This document shows positions 8,905 to 18,805 of a stretch of DNA of 64,000 nucleotides, piece after piece; the first letter of the stretch is position 1, and every line of letters begins with the position of its first letter. The notes beneath the pieces were generated by a model that saw only the letters and a list, made by a program, of their open reading frames with translations, did no database searches and was not told where the DNA came from. The DNA comes from Labilibaculum sp. (GTDB lineage: Bacteria > Bacteroidota > Bacteroidia > Bacteroidales > Marinifilaceae). The position numbers and the translations under genes are program-made. The stretch is taken from assembly GCF_963664555.1 (NCBI RefSeq), contig NZ_OY761461.1, positions 3,162,001 to 3,226,000 on the forward strand, in the 5' to 3' direction.

Positions 8905-11900
8905 TTAAAATCCAACGTTAAGCGAGAATCCGTATGTTCTTGTTGCCGGAACCGGAGAAAAATCAAATGCTTGCGCCGCAAAAGAAGAGCTATATGCACT
9001 TGCATCAGGAGCAGTTCCTGGAGTATCTTTATAGAAATAAAATAAGTTTCTACCAACTAAAGATATTCTTGCAGTCTTCACTGGATTGTTTGGAATCCTA
9101 CTCAAAAGAGACTTTGGCAGATTATATCCAATTGCAACTTCTTTTAATTTCATGTATGAAGCATCGTAGACAAACTCCTCACTCACTTTAGATAATTGTC
9201 TCCAGTATTCTTCTGCAGAAACCATAACATGATTTGCTCCTCCATCAACCGTAACACCGTCAACAAATAATGACATTCTATTATTTTCATCAGTCCTTTT
9301 TGCTGTACCGGAAGAAGTAGCTCCCTGTTCTGAAGATGATAAAATATCGCCACCTTCCTGAACAGAAACAAGAGCTGATAAGAATAATCCTTTATAATCA
9401 ACACTTAAGTTAATTGACCCTGTCCAGTCAGGTTGAATATTTCCTAAAATATGATCCGTTCCTTGTGCAACTTTCATCAAACCATCACCATCAACAATAA
9501 TATTTCCACTATCATCGCGCTCATAAACTGAACCTGTAATAACTCCAAGTTTTTTACCTGGCAAACCTAAAACACCACCACCAAAATCATGTCTTTCAAC
9601 ATCATCTGTCAATTTATTTAGGATACCTTCATTTTTTGCAAAATTAAAATCTAAACCAACTTTTAAATCTTTATATTTAACAGGAACTGTAGTCAACATA
9701 ACTTCAAATCCTTTATTCGTGATAAGACCAGCATTTATTAAAGCATACTCGAAACCTGAACTTTGAATAGCTTCCACCTTTAATATTTGGTTTTTCGTCT
9801 CCTCGTTGTAATAAGTAAAATCTAATCCGACACGATTATTTAGAATTCTTAAATCCAAACCTAACTCCCAAGATGTCGAAATTTCTGGTTTTAAATCTTT
9901 CACAACTGCAACACTAGGAACATCTCCAACAGTTAGATCATAATTCCAGCCTCTTAATTTGTATAGTTGACTTGTAGCATAAGCGTCTGTGGCTTTACCA
10001 ACCTGCGCCCATGAACCTCTAACTTTTGCAAATGAAATCCATTCCGGCAATTCTGTCATTTCAGAAACAATACCACTCAAACTTACTGAAGGATAAAAAT
10101 ATGAATTATCGAATTCTGCATTAGCCGCAGTAAGTGTAGATGACCAATCATTACGTGCTGTAAAATCAAGAAATAACATATTTTTGTATGCCAACTGACC
10201 AAAACCGTAGATAGAGCGTACTTCTGACTCCTCGATTCTCTCTTCAGCATTTATATTTGACCCTGCAGCTAAGAAAAAATCCCCTTCAGATGATAATTTA
10301 CCAGAGGTTGCCTTTAGCTCATCAAAATGACGCTTCATATTATTAGCACCTACATTTATACCAATAGTAAAGTCTTGATTAATTTCTTTATTGTAAGACA
10401 ATAGAAATTCATAATTTTCTTCCTTAAAATTTGTCTGACTTGGGTTATAATTTGGTCTTGTAGCTTTATCAACATTATCAGCATACATATATCCTTCAAC
10501 AGCAGAGAATTGATAAAAATCCATTCCATACTTAAATTTTGCTTTCAAATCTGATGTCAGTTTCAAATTTGCGGAAATGTAACCGAAGGTTCTATTTTTC
10601 TCGTCGTAATTGGTTGTTTGAGCTTGTAAGAAGTATGGATTCCTTAAATTAGCACTAGGTGCCTTATACAACTTTTCAACATGTTGTCCTGCAAGAATAT
10701 CATAACCTGGAGCCAAATCCTGATTACGAATATTCATTGGCATTGTATTATAATACGAAACATAAGAATAATTACCAATTTCAGGACGCTCATTGCCTTT
10801 TGTATTAAAGAATGAAACTTTTGTATCAATATTTAACCACTTATTAATATCGTAATCAGCTCTTAAATCGAAAGTCAATTTCTCCACTTTATGGTCTTCA
10901 TAAATACCATTCATGATATCCTTTCCTAAAGAAACACGATAAGCACCTTCTTCATTACCTCCGGTTAAAGAAACATTATGTTTTTGTGTAGTACCTGTTC
11001 TTGTAAAATCTTTTAAACGATCTTTTTGACCTTCGTATGCAATGGTTTCACCAGTCCATGATTCCAGCATTTGACCTTTCATTTCCGGTCCCCACGAAGA
11101 AGTTCCATTCTTATCATACACTCCATTGGAACCTTGTCCATACTTATCCTGAAGATCCAACATATAAGCAGCTTCAGATACAGTAAACCCACCAGAATAA
11201 GAAATTCCCAGACCTTTACCCCGTGCTCCTTTCTTAGTTGTAACCAAAACAACACCATTACCACCACGTTCTCCGTAAAGAGCTGCAGCATTCGGTCCCT
11301 TCAATACAGAAACAGACTCTATATCATTAGGATTTAAATCAAAAGCACCACCTGCTCTCGATGTTCCTCCCCAAATATCTCCTTCACGACTATTTCCGTT
11401 ATCAAATGGGACTCCATCAACCACCCAAAGAGGTTCATTGTTCCCACTTAAAGAACTAGCTCCCCTAATCTCGATTCTTGATGTTCCACCAACGCCACCA
11501 CCAGATTGGTTAATCTGTACCCCAGCAACTTTCCCTTGAAGAGAACTTACTAAATCAGAATTACCTCCTTGTGTTAACTCATCAGCTTTTACATCCTGAA
11601 CAGCATAACCAAGTGCTTTCTTTTCTCTTTTAATACCTAATGCAGTAACAATTACCTCATCTACTTGTAAAGCATCAGTGGCCATAACAAGATTAATTAC
11701 AGATTGAGAACCAACTGTAATTTCTTGTGTTTGCATACCAACAAAGCTAAAAACCAGAATACTGGTTGATTCAGGAACAGTGATCTCGAATTTTCCATCG
11801 ATATCAGTTACCGTTCCAATTGTAGTACCTTTAACAACAACTGATACTCCAGGAAGTGACATTCCTGAGTCTTCAGTAATAACACCCGTAACCACTTGTT

Positions 11901-12069
11901 GTGTCGCAGAAACAGATGAATTTTCTTCAGTTAAACTGTTAACGTTTGCATTCGCAGAAAATGGAAGAACCATCATCACGCAAAGCAAAGTAAAAATCCC
12001 AATCTTACTTCCAAGTCCTAATGGGTTAGCCAGGCTTGAATGAAGATTTCGTAAATAGCATTTCTTCAT
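8905..12069 (-). CDS. SusC/RagA-family TonB-linked outer-membrane transporter
   Basis: A 1054-residue TonB-dependent importer. After a signal region it has a carboxypeptidase-regulatory-like beta-sandwich (about 58-135, VVTGVITEDSGMSLPGVSVV), then the SusC signature leading into the plug (DEVIVTALGIKREKKALGYA), a plug with WVVDGVPFDNG and VLKGPNAAALYGERGGNGV, and a beta-barrel ending in the aromatic GFSLNVGF. It is the first gene of the susC-susD-LamG operon and lies divergent to the regulator at 12532. It imports oligosaccharides captured by SusD using TonB-ExbBD energy. Expression is probably controlled by the divergent regulator (inference). Confidence 0.96.
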   Translation of the reverse strand: MKKCYLRNLHSSLANPLGLGSKIGIFTLLCVMMVLPFSANANVNSLTEENSSVSATQQVVTGVITEDSGMSLPGVSVVVKGTTIGTVTDIDGKFEITVPESTSILVFSFVGMQTQEITVGSQSVINLVMATDALQVDEVIVTALGIKREKKALGYAVQDVKADELTQGGNSDLVSSLQGKVAGVQINQSGGGVGGTSRIEIRGASSLSGNNEPLWVVDGVPFDNGNSREGDIWGGTSRAGGAFDLNPNDIESVSVLKGPNAAALYGERGGNGVVLVTTKKGARGKGLGISYSGGFTVSEAAYMLDLQDKYGQGSNGVYDKNGTSSWGPEMKGQMLESWTGETIAYEGQKDRLKDFTRTGTTQKHNVSLTGGNEEGAYRVSLGKDIMNGIYEDHKVEKLTFDLRADYDINKWLNIDTKVSFFNTKGNERPEIGNYSYVSYYNTMPMNIRNQDLAPGYDILAGQHVEKLYKAPSANLRNPYFLQAQTTNYDEKNRTFGYISANLKLTSDLKAKFKYGMDFYQFSAVEGYMYADNVDKATRPNYNPSQTNFKEENYEFLLSYNKEINQDFTIGINVGANNMKRHFDELKATSGKLSSEGDFFLAAGSNINAEERIEESEVRSIYGFGQLAYKNMLFLDFTARNDWSSTLTAANAEFDNSYFYPSVSLSGIVSEMTELPEWISFAKVRGSWAQVGKATDAYATSQLYKLRGWNYDLTVGDVPSVAVVKDLKPEISTSWELGLDLRILNNRVGLDFTYYNEETKNQILKVEAIQSSGFEYALINAGLITNKGFEVMLTTVPVKYKDLKVGLDFNFAKNEGILNKLTDDVERHDFGGGVLGLPGKKLGVITGSVYERDDSGNIIVDGDGLMKVAQGTDHILGNIQPDWTGSINLSVDYKGLFLSALVSVQEGGDILSSSEQGATSSGTAKRTDENNRMSLFVDGVTVDGGANHVMVSAEEYWRQLSKVSEEFVYDASYMKLKEVAIGYNLPKSLLSRIPNNPVKTARISLVGRNLFYFYKDTPGTAPDASAYSSSFAAQAFDFSPVPATRTYGFSLNVGF

Positions 12070-12531
12070 AGTTAGAATTATTAATTATACAATGAACGAA
12101 AAAAGTGTTGTTTTTTTCTAGCTCCAATATTAGCGCAAACGTATTAATTCACGATTAATATTGAATTAATGCAGTATCAAAAATCATTAATCAAGACTTA
12201 AACATCTCATTTTTATTCTTTTATGTCAGCAGGTCAACTTTGTCTATTCTTGAAGATTAATTGAATGTTCTCATATTTTTGATGAGCATTGGCAATCCTA
12301 TTAGCTTGTACAATCAATTGTAAAAATTAAGAATCTAAATCTTTCAAAAGCACAAACAAAATAAAAGACTACATAATGAAAAAAACTACATTTCTATATG
12401 TTTTTCTGTTTCATCACAAGCAAAACCTTTCGTTAAAATTAATCCATCAAACATAGTCTTTTTAGGCTTTTATCTTTAAAGTCTTGGTATATTTCGATAT
12501 ATTTGGAAATTAACAAACCTCATAAATAATA
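12070..12531. other. Divergent control region between susC and its probable regulator
   Basis: A 462-bp gene-free, AT-rich stretch. On the minus strand TACGTTTG (12136-12143) matches TAnnTTTG about 70 bases before the susC ATG. On the plus strand TATATTTG (12498-12505) matches 27 bases before the regulator ATG. Neither has a clear TTG at -33, as would be expected if an activator is needed. No other coding signal is seen. Confidence 0.5.
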
Positions 12532-15060
12532 ATGAAATTTCTACTTGCATTATTTGCCTTAATTATATCTTCCCTTTCTCTTTATGCCGACCACGGTATT
12601 TATTTTAAATCCAACGAGGTTTCGAAAGAGAATCGGACTGGGATTGATATTACACACAAGAATAATATTTCATATACCCAAAACTTCACCATTGCCTTTA
12701 TGCTTTCTTTACGGGAAACGGAAACTCATTATGGGGAAATTCTATCTTTAAAAGAGGAACATGATAAAAACTTAATACAGGTTACCTATAGGGAACCGGA
12801 TTTATACGTAATTCACAATAAAAAAGAAACTAAGTTTCATTGTAATTTTAATGCATTAAACCTTCTTCGAAACAGATGGATTCCATTCCAACTTGAAATT
12901 GATAGTGAAAATGGAGAGATTGCCTTAACTCTTGGAGAGAATCACTTTAAGAATTCAATTCAATTTCCAAAAACCTCTGAGTTTTCCTTATCATTAGGTG
13001 TAATAAACAAGTATGGCTTTTTTATCGATGAAGTTCCCTCGATGTCTATAAAAGATTTGGCCATTCACATTGACGGAACACCAAAACATTTGTGGCCATT
13101 TCGAAAAGTTGCCAACGATGAACTTAAAGACATTTTATCAAGTAGAACTGCTAAACTATATAATCCCGATTGGGTAATTGATTATCACAATCGATGGACA
13201 AAAATAAAAACTTTATCATTTTCCTCATTGCCATCGATGGCATATGATAAAAAAAATGAAACAATTCATTTTGTTCTTAAAAATGGTGTTACAAGCACCT
13301 ACTCATTAAAAGCAGGCACTTTAAGTACAAACAATAAAAATTCCGGATACCCTGTTTTTGAAAAATCACAACAGCTTATAATTGACAGTAACAATCAATT
13401 AGTTTCGTATAGTTTAAATCAAAACGATCTTTCAACTTACAATTCAGTCAATCAAAGCTGGAATCATGCCGACAGTGTAACTAATGACCTGCCAAAGTGG
13501 TGGCATCACAACAAGCTGATTCATCCAGGTAATCACCAAATAACTACTTTGTGCGGATACGGCTACTATTCCTATTCCAATTCAGTTAAATCATTTAACG
13601 AAAAAAGTAAAGTGTGGACTGAGCTCAAGCTTAAAGGAGATGTTATCGGACCTCGGTATTGCAGTTCGCTTGGATTTTCGGCTGAAAACAGTAATGTTGT
13701 TTATTTATTTGGAGGACTGGGAAATTCTCTTGGAAAACAGATTTTAGGAAAAGAGTTTTACTACGACCTTTACCGGATTGATTTCGGGAAGAATGAGATA
13801 AAGAAACTATGGGAACTGCAGCAAAATGATCAATTTCAATACCTACCCGTTAATTCATTAAAGGTAACTAAAAAAGACAGTGCCTTTTACACATTACTAT
13901 TTCCTTGTCAAAAAAGCAGTACTTATCTTAGAATAGCAAAAGGATTTATTAATAATCCAAAACTATATTTCATTGGCGATAGTATACCTTACGAATTTGT
14001 TGACATTAAATCTTTCGCTGATCTTTATTATTGGGAAAGTGAGAATAAATTGATTGCACTTACTTCACAAGAAACTGATGCAGATGCTGAAACCTATAAG
14101 GTGTCTATGTATTCTATAAGCTATGAGCCTGGAGCAGATACAGAATTGAATATGAATAATCATTCCCTTCCTTTCTCCATAAAATTATTCTACATTTTTT
14201 TGGCCACGATCCTATTGTTCCTGATAATTTTTGTGAGAAGAAAAATAAGAGCTAAAATCAAAAATGAAAAATTAGAAAATGCTTCAATTTACACAATTCA
14301 GGAAACTCTGCCGACTTTTAAAATTCCACAAGTAAATTCTATCCTTTTGTTTGGTGGATTTCAAGTTTTTGATAAAAAAAGCAAAGACATCACTTACCGC
14401 TTTAGTCCTACTCTTAAAGAATTGTTTCTTTTAATACTATTGTATTCGCTTGAAGATGGAAAAGGAATTTCATCAAGAAGAATTCAGGAATTCCTTTGGC
14501 CTGATAAACCTGAAGACAAAGCCAAAAACAACAGAGGTGTTAATATTAAAAAATTACGTGGTATTTTAGAAGATATTCAAGGCGTTGAAATTACTTTCGA
14601 CAATAATTATTGGAAGATGGTACTCGAAGAGAACATTTTCTGTGATTTGGCGCACATTCAGAAATGTATTAGTACCCAAATAACAAATTCGGATAGTGAT
14701 AAAACAGAAGAAATAATTCAGATATTACACAGAGGTACTCTTCTTCGCGATATAATTCCTGAATGGCTGGATTCTTTTAAAGACAAAACAACCGGGACAA
14801 TTGTAAGTACTCTTGAGGAATTATTAACTAAATTCGATTTTGAACCAAGCATACGTTTGGCCATTTCAAATGTTATTTTTGAATTCGATCAGATGAATGA
14901 AACCGCCCTTCGGGTGAAATGCAATCTCCTTTCCATACAAGGAAAGCATAGCTTGGCAATGGAGACTTACGAAAACTACATTAAACTCTATGTGAAATTA
15001 TACAACGAAAAATATCAATACTCATTTAAAGAGATCGTTTCAGAAAATACGACAGTTTAA
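12532..15060 (+). CDS. Membrane-spanning glycan-sensor regulator: LamG + beta-propeller outside, SARP/BTAD-like DNA-binding inside
   Basis: An 842-residue protein divergent to susC. It has a signal sequence (about 1-19), a LamG-like sandwich (about 25-190), a kelch-like propeller (about 230-540, with NVVYLFGGLG), one transmembrane helix (about 548-568, FYIFLATILLFLIIFV then RRKIR), a winged-helix region (about 600-690, with ISSRRIQEFLWPDKPEDKAK and RGVNIKKLR) and a helical TPR-like tail (about 700-842). The cytoplasmic half resembles SARP/AfsR-type activators with their BTAD domain. It would be a one-component membrane regulator sensing glycan in the periplasm and binding DNA in the cytoplasm, in place of the usual hybrid two-component or ECF systems. 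Domain order is seen; ligand and target are inferred from position. Confidence 0.75.
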   Translation: MKFLLALFALIISSLSLYADHGIYFKSNEVSKENRTGIDITHKNNISYTQNFTIAFMLSLRETETHYGEILSLKEEHDKNLIQVTYREPDLYVIHNKKETKFHCNFNALNLLRNRWIPFQLEIDSENGEIALTLGENHFKNSIQFPKTSEFSLSLGVINKYGFFIDEVPSMSIKDLAIHIDGTPKHLWPFRKVANDELKDILSSRTAKLYNPDWVIDYHNRWTKIKTLSFSSLPSMAYDKKNETIHFVLKNGVTSTYSLKAGTLSTNNKNSGYPVFEKSQQLIIDSNNQLVSYSLNQNDLSTYNSVNQSWNHADSVTNDLPKWWHHNKLIHPGNHQITTLCGYGYYSYSNSVKSFNEKSKVWTELKLKGDVIGPRYCSSLGFSAENSNVVYLFGGLGNSLGKQILGKEFYYDLYRIDFGKNEIKKLWELQQNDQFQYLPVNSLKVTKKDSAFYTLLFPCQKSSTYLRIAKGFINNPKLYFIGDSIPYEFVDIKSFADLYYWESENKLIALTSQETDADAETYKVSMYSISYEPGADTELNMNNHSLPFSIKLFYIFLATILLFLIIFVRRKIRAKIKNEKLENASIYTIQETLPTFKIPQVNSILLFGGFQVFDKKSKDITYRFSPTLKELFLLILLYSLEDGKGISSRRIQEFLWPDKPEDKAKNNRGVNIKKLRGILEDIQGVEITFDNNYWKMVLEENIFCDLAHIQKCISTQITNSDSDKTEEIIQILHRGTLLRDIIPEWLDSFKDKTTGTIVSTLEELLTKFDFEPSIRLAISNVIFEFDQMNETALRVKCNLLSIQGKHSLAMETYENYIKLYVKLYNEKYQYSFKEIVSENTTV

Positions 15061-15068
15061 TCCATAAA

Positions 15069-15094
15069 AAAAACCAAGTTCACACCTGGTTTTT
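15069..15094 (+). terminator. Probable terminator of the regulator gene
   Basis: AAAAACCA (15069-15076) pairs with TGGTTTTT (15087-15094), 8 bases after the stop codon. The stem is AT-rich and short, so it is a weak terminator. Confidence 0.45.
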
Positions 15095-15130
15095 AAACTA
15101 ATCTAAAATTCATCCTTCTTATGAAAAAGG

Positions 15131-15166
15131 TTCGGAAAGAGAAACAAATTTGCTTCTCAATCCGAA
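15131..15166 (-). terminator. Terminator of the lacI-MFS-ROK operon
   Basis: TTCGGA (15131-15136) pairs with TCCGAA (15161-15166) and GAGAA (15139-15143) with TTCTC (15154-15158). On the minus strand the hairpin lies just after the kinase stop and is followed by CCTTTTTCAT. Confidence 0.6.
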
Positions 15167-15178
15167 GGCAGCACACTA

Positions 15179-16279
15179 CTACTGCAAATTCTTCAATGCA
15201 AATGCATATGCTCCGATTGCAATCGCTTTACTTGCTCCAAGCTTGCTGAAACAAACTGCTAAACGAGGATTTGGATCATATTTAATCGTTTTATCTGTTC
15301 CTGGTATTTGTATATCTATTGAACAATCTGAAGCAAATTCTTTAAATTCTTCATCGTTATCAATATTGTAGATCTTTTGTACCAAACGAGGAAGAGATTC
15401 TCCACCTGCAGTGAAGCAATTTCCATTCATCTCTTTCAAAGCTGCAGGCATATATAAATCATGAGCACCAGTTAACCCTCCACCAATAACAGCAATACCA
15501 TCGGTAATGGTTAAAAGATTAGCCAAACTATCTCCTAAACATGTTCCAAACAGTTCAAATGCCTTTAGAGCTGCTTTTTGATCTGGATGACTATTATCAA
15601 CTGCCAAATCATAAACATCTTTTGGCATCAATTCATCGGAATACTTACCTTTTGCATTTTCCAGAAATGTTCTTTGGATAGCCCGGGTACTTATTCCCTC
15701 TTCAGCAAAACGATCAGGAAAAACTCTTGAACTGGTTAACCAAACCTCTGTTGCAATGGAATTATCGCCAATAAACAATTCGTTATTGTGCACTAATCCG
15801 CCTCCAAATCCGGTACCAAGAGTTACGCCAATTAAATTGCGATAACGCTTAGGACTATTTTCTTCTTCCAAACGCTTATTGATAGCTGGCAATACGCCTC
15901 CCAAGGCTTCGCCATAAGCAAATAAATCACCGTCATTATTAATAAAAACCGGTATTGAGAATTTCTCTTCAAGCATTGGTCCTAAGGCAACTCCTCCTCT
16001 AAATGCAGGAAGGTTTGGCAAATCACCAATGATTCCATTTTTGTAATCGGCAGGTCCCGGAAATGCAAAACTAATTGCAACAGGTTTCTCTGCAAGCAGA
16101 TTCATAACTTCCTGAAATCCGTCAACAATTGTTTTCAAACACAAATCAAGTTGATCTGCATTTGACGGCTTACGAATTGGTTCAACTATTTCTTCTCCGC
16201 TTTTCATTGCCGAAAAAACAAAATTTGTTCCTCCTGCATCAAGAGTCATCACAACTCTTTTATCATTCCAAATATTCAT
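15179..16279 (-). CDS. ROK-family sugar kinase
   Basis: A 366-residue sugar kinase of the ROK/actin-like ATPase fold. The start is set at ATG 16279 (MNIWNDKRVV), 8 bases after the MFS stop; the longer frame overlaps the transporter. The phosphate-binding motif DAGGTN is near residue 14, INNDGDL (substrate and base region) near 112, and LGTGFGGG and IGGGL are further nucleotide-site motifs. The Zn-binding CxCGxxGCxE signature of many ROK proteins is absent. It closes a lacI-transporter-kinase operon next to GH92 genes, so mannose, glucose or fructose is the likely substrate; mannose is favoured by context only. Confidence 0.85.
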   Translation of the reverse strand: MNIWNDKRVVMTLDAGGTNFVFSAMKSGEEIVEPIRKPSNADQLDLCLKTIVDGFQEVMNLLAEKPVAISFAFPGPADYKNGIIGDLPNLPAFRGGVALGPMLEEKFSIPVFINNDGDLFAYGEALGGVLPAINKRLEEENSPKRYRNLIGVTLGTGFGGGLVHNNELFIGDNSIATEVWLTSSRVFPDRFAEEGISTRAIQRTFLENAKGKYSDELMPKDVYDLAVDNSHPDQKAALKAFELFGTCLGDSLANLLTITDGIAVIGGGLTGAHDLYMPAALKEMNGNCFTAGGESLPRLVQKIYNIDNDEEFKEFASDCSIDIQIPGTDKTIKYDPNPRLAVCFSKLGASKAIAIGAYAFALKNLQ

Positions 16280-16287
16280 ATGCTTTC

Positions 16288-17442
16288 TTACTTTCTTTTG
16301 TAAAACGACAATCCAAAAATGTAACCAATACACACCAGCGTAACAACAAAACCACCCATAAGTGAGAAAACATCTGCTACAGCTCCAAATATTACAGGTA
16401 CAATTGCACCTCCAATAATAGCTGTCACCATCAAACCTGAAATTTCGTTACTCCTCTCCGGCATTGCATCAATTGCTATTGAAAATACCAATGGGAAAAT
16501 ATTAGCAAATCCCAATCCAATTAAAAATATTGCAGCAAATCCCATTATCGAACTTGTTGCAATATAAAGTCCGGCAATCCCAATTAAAGATAAAAGAGTT
16601 GTAATTTTCAAAAATCTTGAAGGAGACATCCAATTCAAAATTACGCCTCCCAAAAAGCGACCGGTCATTAAAGCAATGAAGAAAAATAAGGTTCCCCACA
16701 AACCTAACTCTTTAATATCATAGCTGAATTTTTCAGACAAATAGTTTGGAAGTTTAGCACTCATACTTACCTCTGAACCAACATATAAGAAAATAGCTAA
16801 AACCATAAAGAAAACATATGGATTTTTCAACAAAGCGAGAACTGAACCAAACGAAGCTGGAGATGCTGAATCATCTTTTTTCTCTTCAATAGTAACAACA
16901 TATAAATAAATTGCTGCAACTAAAAGAATACCGGAATAAATTGGGAACAAAAGTTTCCAGTCCAATCCCCAATACTTAGCAGCCAACAATGGAATTAAAG
17001 CACCCGACAAAGAACCGATTGCCTTAATAAACTGTCCGAATGATAAATTTCTAGAATATTTTCCTTCAGGTGACACATCTCTCATAATTGGATTCCCTGC
17101 AACCTGCAGCAAAGTAGCACCTGTTCCTAACAGCAATAATGATCCTAATAACAATCCAAATGATGAGAAATTGCCTAATATAGGTAAGACTAAACCTACT
17201 AGCGCTGCCAGCATACCAAGAAGCAATACTCGTTTTTTTCCTTTTCTATCCTGATACAATCCCATTGGAACGGAAAGCAAACCAAACATGATAAACCCCA
17301 TAAAGGTTACCAATCCAGCCAAAACGTTACTCAACTCATATTCGCTTTGTAACTGACTTGTAAGCGGCCCTACAACATCACCAAATCCCATGCACAAGAA
17401 TGCCAAAAAAATTGGCCCTGATTTTAGATAATTATTCTTCAT
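16288..17442 (-). CDS. MFS sugar permease (FHS/FucP-like)
   Basis: A 384-residue major facilitator superfamily protein with about twelve hydrophobic helices and the loop motif GLYQDRKGKKRV between helices 2 and 3. GNPIMRDVSPEGKYSRNLSFGQF resembles the FHS (fucose, glucose/galactose) permeases of Bacteroidetes. It probably imports a monosaccharide by proton symport across the inner membrane. It begins 15 bases after lacI and ends 8 bases before the ROK kinase, a classic import-then-phosphorylate operon. The exact sugar is not determinable. Confidence 0.88.
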   Translation of the reverse strand: MKNNYLKSGPIFLAFLCMGFGDVVGPLTSQLQSEYELSNVLAGLVTFMGFIMFGLLSVPMGLYQDRKGKKRVLLLGMLAALVGLVLPILGNFSSFGLLLGSLLLLGTGATLLQVAGNPIMRDVSPEGKYSRNLSFGQFIKAIGSLSGALIPLLAAKYWGLDWKLLFPIYSGILLVAAIYLYVVTIEEKKDDSASPASFGSVLALLKNPYVFFMVLAIFLYVGSEVSMSAKLPNYLSEKFSYDIKELGLWGTLFFFIALMTGRFLGGVILNWMSPSRFLKITTLLSLIGIAGLYIATSSIMGFAAIFLIGLGFANIFPLVFSIAIDAMPERSNEISGLMVTAIIGGAIVPVIFGAVADVFSLMGGFVVTLVCIGYIFGLSFYKRK

Positions 17443-17457
17443 TGTCGACTCTTATTA

Positions 17458-18453
17458 TTAACGTTCTATTAATTTAGGTTTCAATTCTATTCTTGTATTC
17501 TTACTTTCTTTGTTTTTAATTACTTCCTCCAGAATATCTACAGATTGCCTGGCAATACTCATTATAGGTTGTGCAATAGAAATTACTCTAGGCATCGAAT
17601 AATCAAAAATGTCCAGATTATCGAAACTTACAAAAGTGATTTCTTTTACCTTTTCAGGATAATGCATATTCATTAACCAAATAGCCGTAGCAGTAATCTG
17701 ATTATTAGTAAAAACAACTACATCAACCCCAGCTTCAATCAAGTATTTCAATTCTTTTTGAGCACTTTCTTTAATATGATTGTAATCTACAATTCGAAGT
17801 AAATTTTCATCATATTCCAAAGCATTATCTGTTAATGCCTGCTTGTACCCATCTATCCTCAGTTTTAATGAATAAACATCAGGTGTAATTGACAACAGAC
17901 CAATTTTTTTTGCTCCTTTATCTATTGTTTTCTGAATGGCTTCCTTCATCGGATTTTTGTTTTCAACCAAAATATAATTGGCTAAAAATTCAGGGTCTTC
18001 CCGATCGAAAAAAACCATTGGGAAATTTTGCCTGGAAAGAGATTTTAAAACATCTCCTTTTATAAAACAAGACGCAATAATTAATCCATCAACCTGCCTG
18101 TTTACGAACATATTGAGCAGCAGCTCTTCTTTCTCTTTTTTCTCATCGGTACTCCCAATTAGTAAATGATATCCTTTTTCCCAAAGTAGATCTTCAATCA
18201 TCCGTCCGATTTTAGCATAAAATGGATTCGAAATATCAGGAACCAGATAGCCAATGGTATTAGTAGTACCATTCTTTAAACTCTTCGCAATTTGATTCGG
18301 TTGATAGCCTACCTCTTCGATGTAATCCAATATTACTTTTTGAGTTTTTTTACTGATGTTCTTTTCATCTCCTTTTTTATTTAAAACGAATGAGACTGTA
18401 GTTTTTGAAACTCCTAAATCTTGGGCTATATCCTTAATTGACTTCTTCTTCAC
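17458..18453 (-). CDS. LacI-family transcriptional regulator
   Basis: A 331-residue LacI/GalR regulator. The N-terminal helix-turn-helix and hinge are typical (SIKDIAQDLGVSKTTVSFVLN, then GYQPNQIAKSLKNG), followed by a periplasmic-binding-protein-like sugar domain (about 60-330; YLVPDISNPFYAKIG, DGLIIASC). It heads the operon with the permease and kinase and has two tandem LacI-type operator sequences just upstream of its ATG, so it very likely regulates itself and the operon. The inducer is probably the sugar or sugar phosphate handled by the neighbours. Confidence 0.93.
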   Translation of the reverse strand: MKKKSIKDIAQDLGVSKTTVSFVLNKKGDEKNISKKTQKVILDYIEEVGYQPNQIAKSLKNGTTNTIGYLVPDISNPFYAKIGRMIEDLLWEKGYHLLIGSTDEKKEKEELLLNMFVNRQVDGLIIASCFIKGDVLKSLSRQNFPMVFFDREDPEFLANYILVENKNPMKEAIQKTIDKGAKKIGLLSITPDVYSLKLRIDGYKQALTDNALEYDENLLRIVDYNHIKESAQKELKYLIEAGVDVVVFTNNQITATAIWLMNMHYPEKVKEITFVSFDNLDIFDYSMPRVISIAQPIMSIARQSVDILEEVIKNKESKNTRIELKPKLIER

Positions 18454-18805
18454 TGGATTTTATTGCTAAATCGGTTTACTAAATCGGTTTACCAAAAATA
18501 TGATTTTTTTTTATCATTCAAAAATAATTTTCAAAAAGAAAATAGTGGTCTGCCCACTCTTGATTTTAAAACATTAAAAATCAACACATACACACCTATT
18601 ATTAAGCAACCTACTACAATAAACAATTACTGTAGTATATAATCAACAGATGAAATTTTTCATTCTTCTGATTTCAAAAAAAATTGTACTTTTATGCACG
18701 AATAAAAATTATACACACCTCCTTATTTTCTTACAAATATTTTAAGCCCGGTTTTATTTGGATTTAATTAACTTATAGTTAAATCGTGGCATTAGACAAA
18801 TATGA
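18454..18805. other. Divergent lacI/proC intergenic region
   Basis: A 352-bp AT-rich gap with no coding signal on either strand. It contains the tandem LacI operator at its left end. No clear TAnnTTTG element was found for proC. Confidence 0.5.
18467..18492. repeat. Tandem 13-bp LacI-type operator pair
   Basis: TAAATCGGTTTAC occurs twice back to back (18467-18479 and 18480-18492), 14 bases upstream of the lacI ATG. Each copy contains the near-palindrome TAAAtCGgTTTA with a central CG, the shape expected for LacI-family operators. Position between promoter region and start suggests autoregulatory repression of the whole operon. Confidence 0.7.

Noticed and set aside
8934..11337. Several overlapping open frames inside susC
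   Set aside because: They are shadow frames of the SusC gene, with no start context, domain or independent codon signal.
15150..15371. Plus-strand frame overlapping the ROK kinase end
   Set aside because: It is antisense to a well-supported kinase and crosses the operon terminator.
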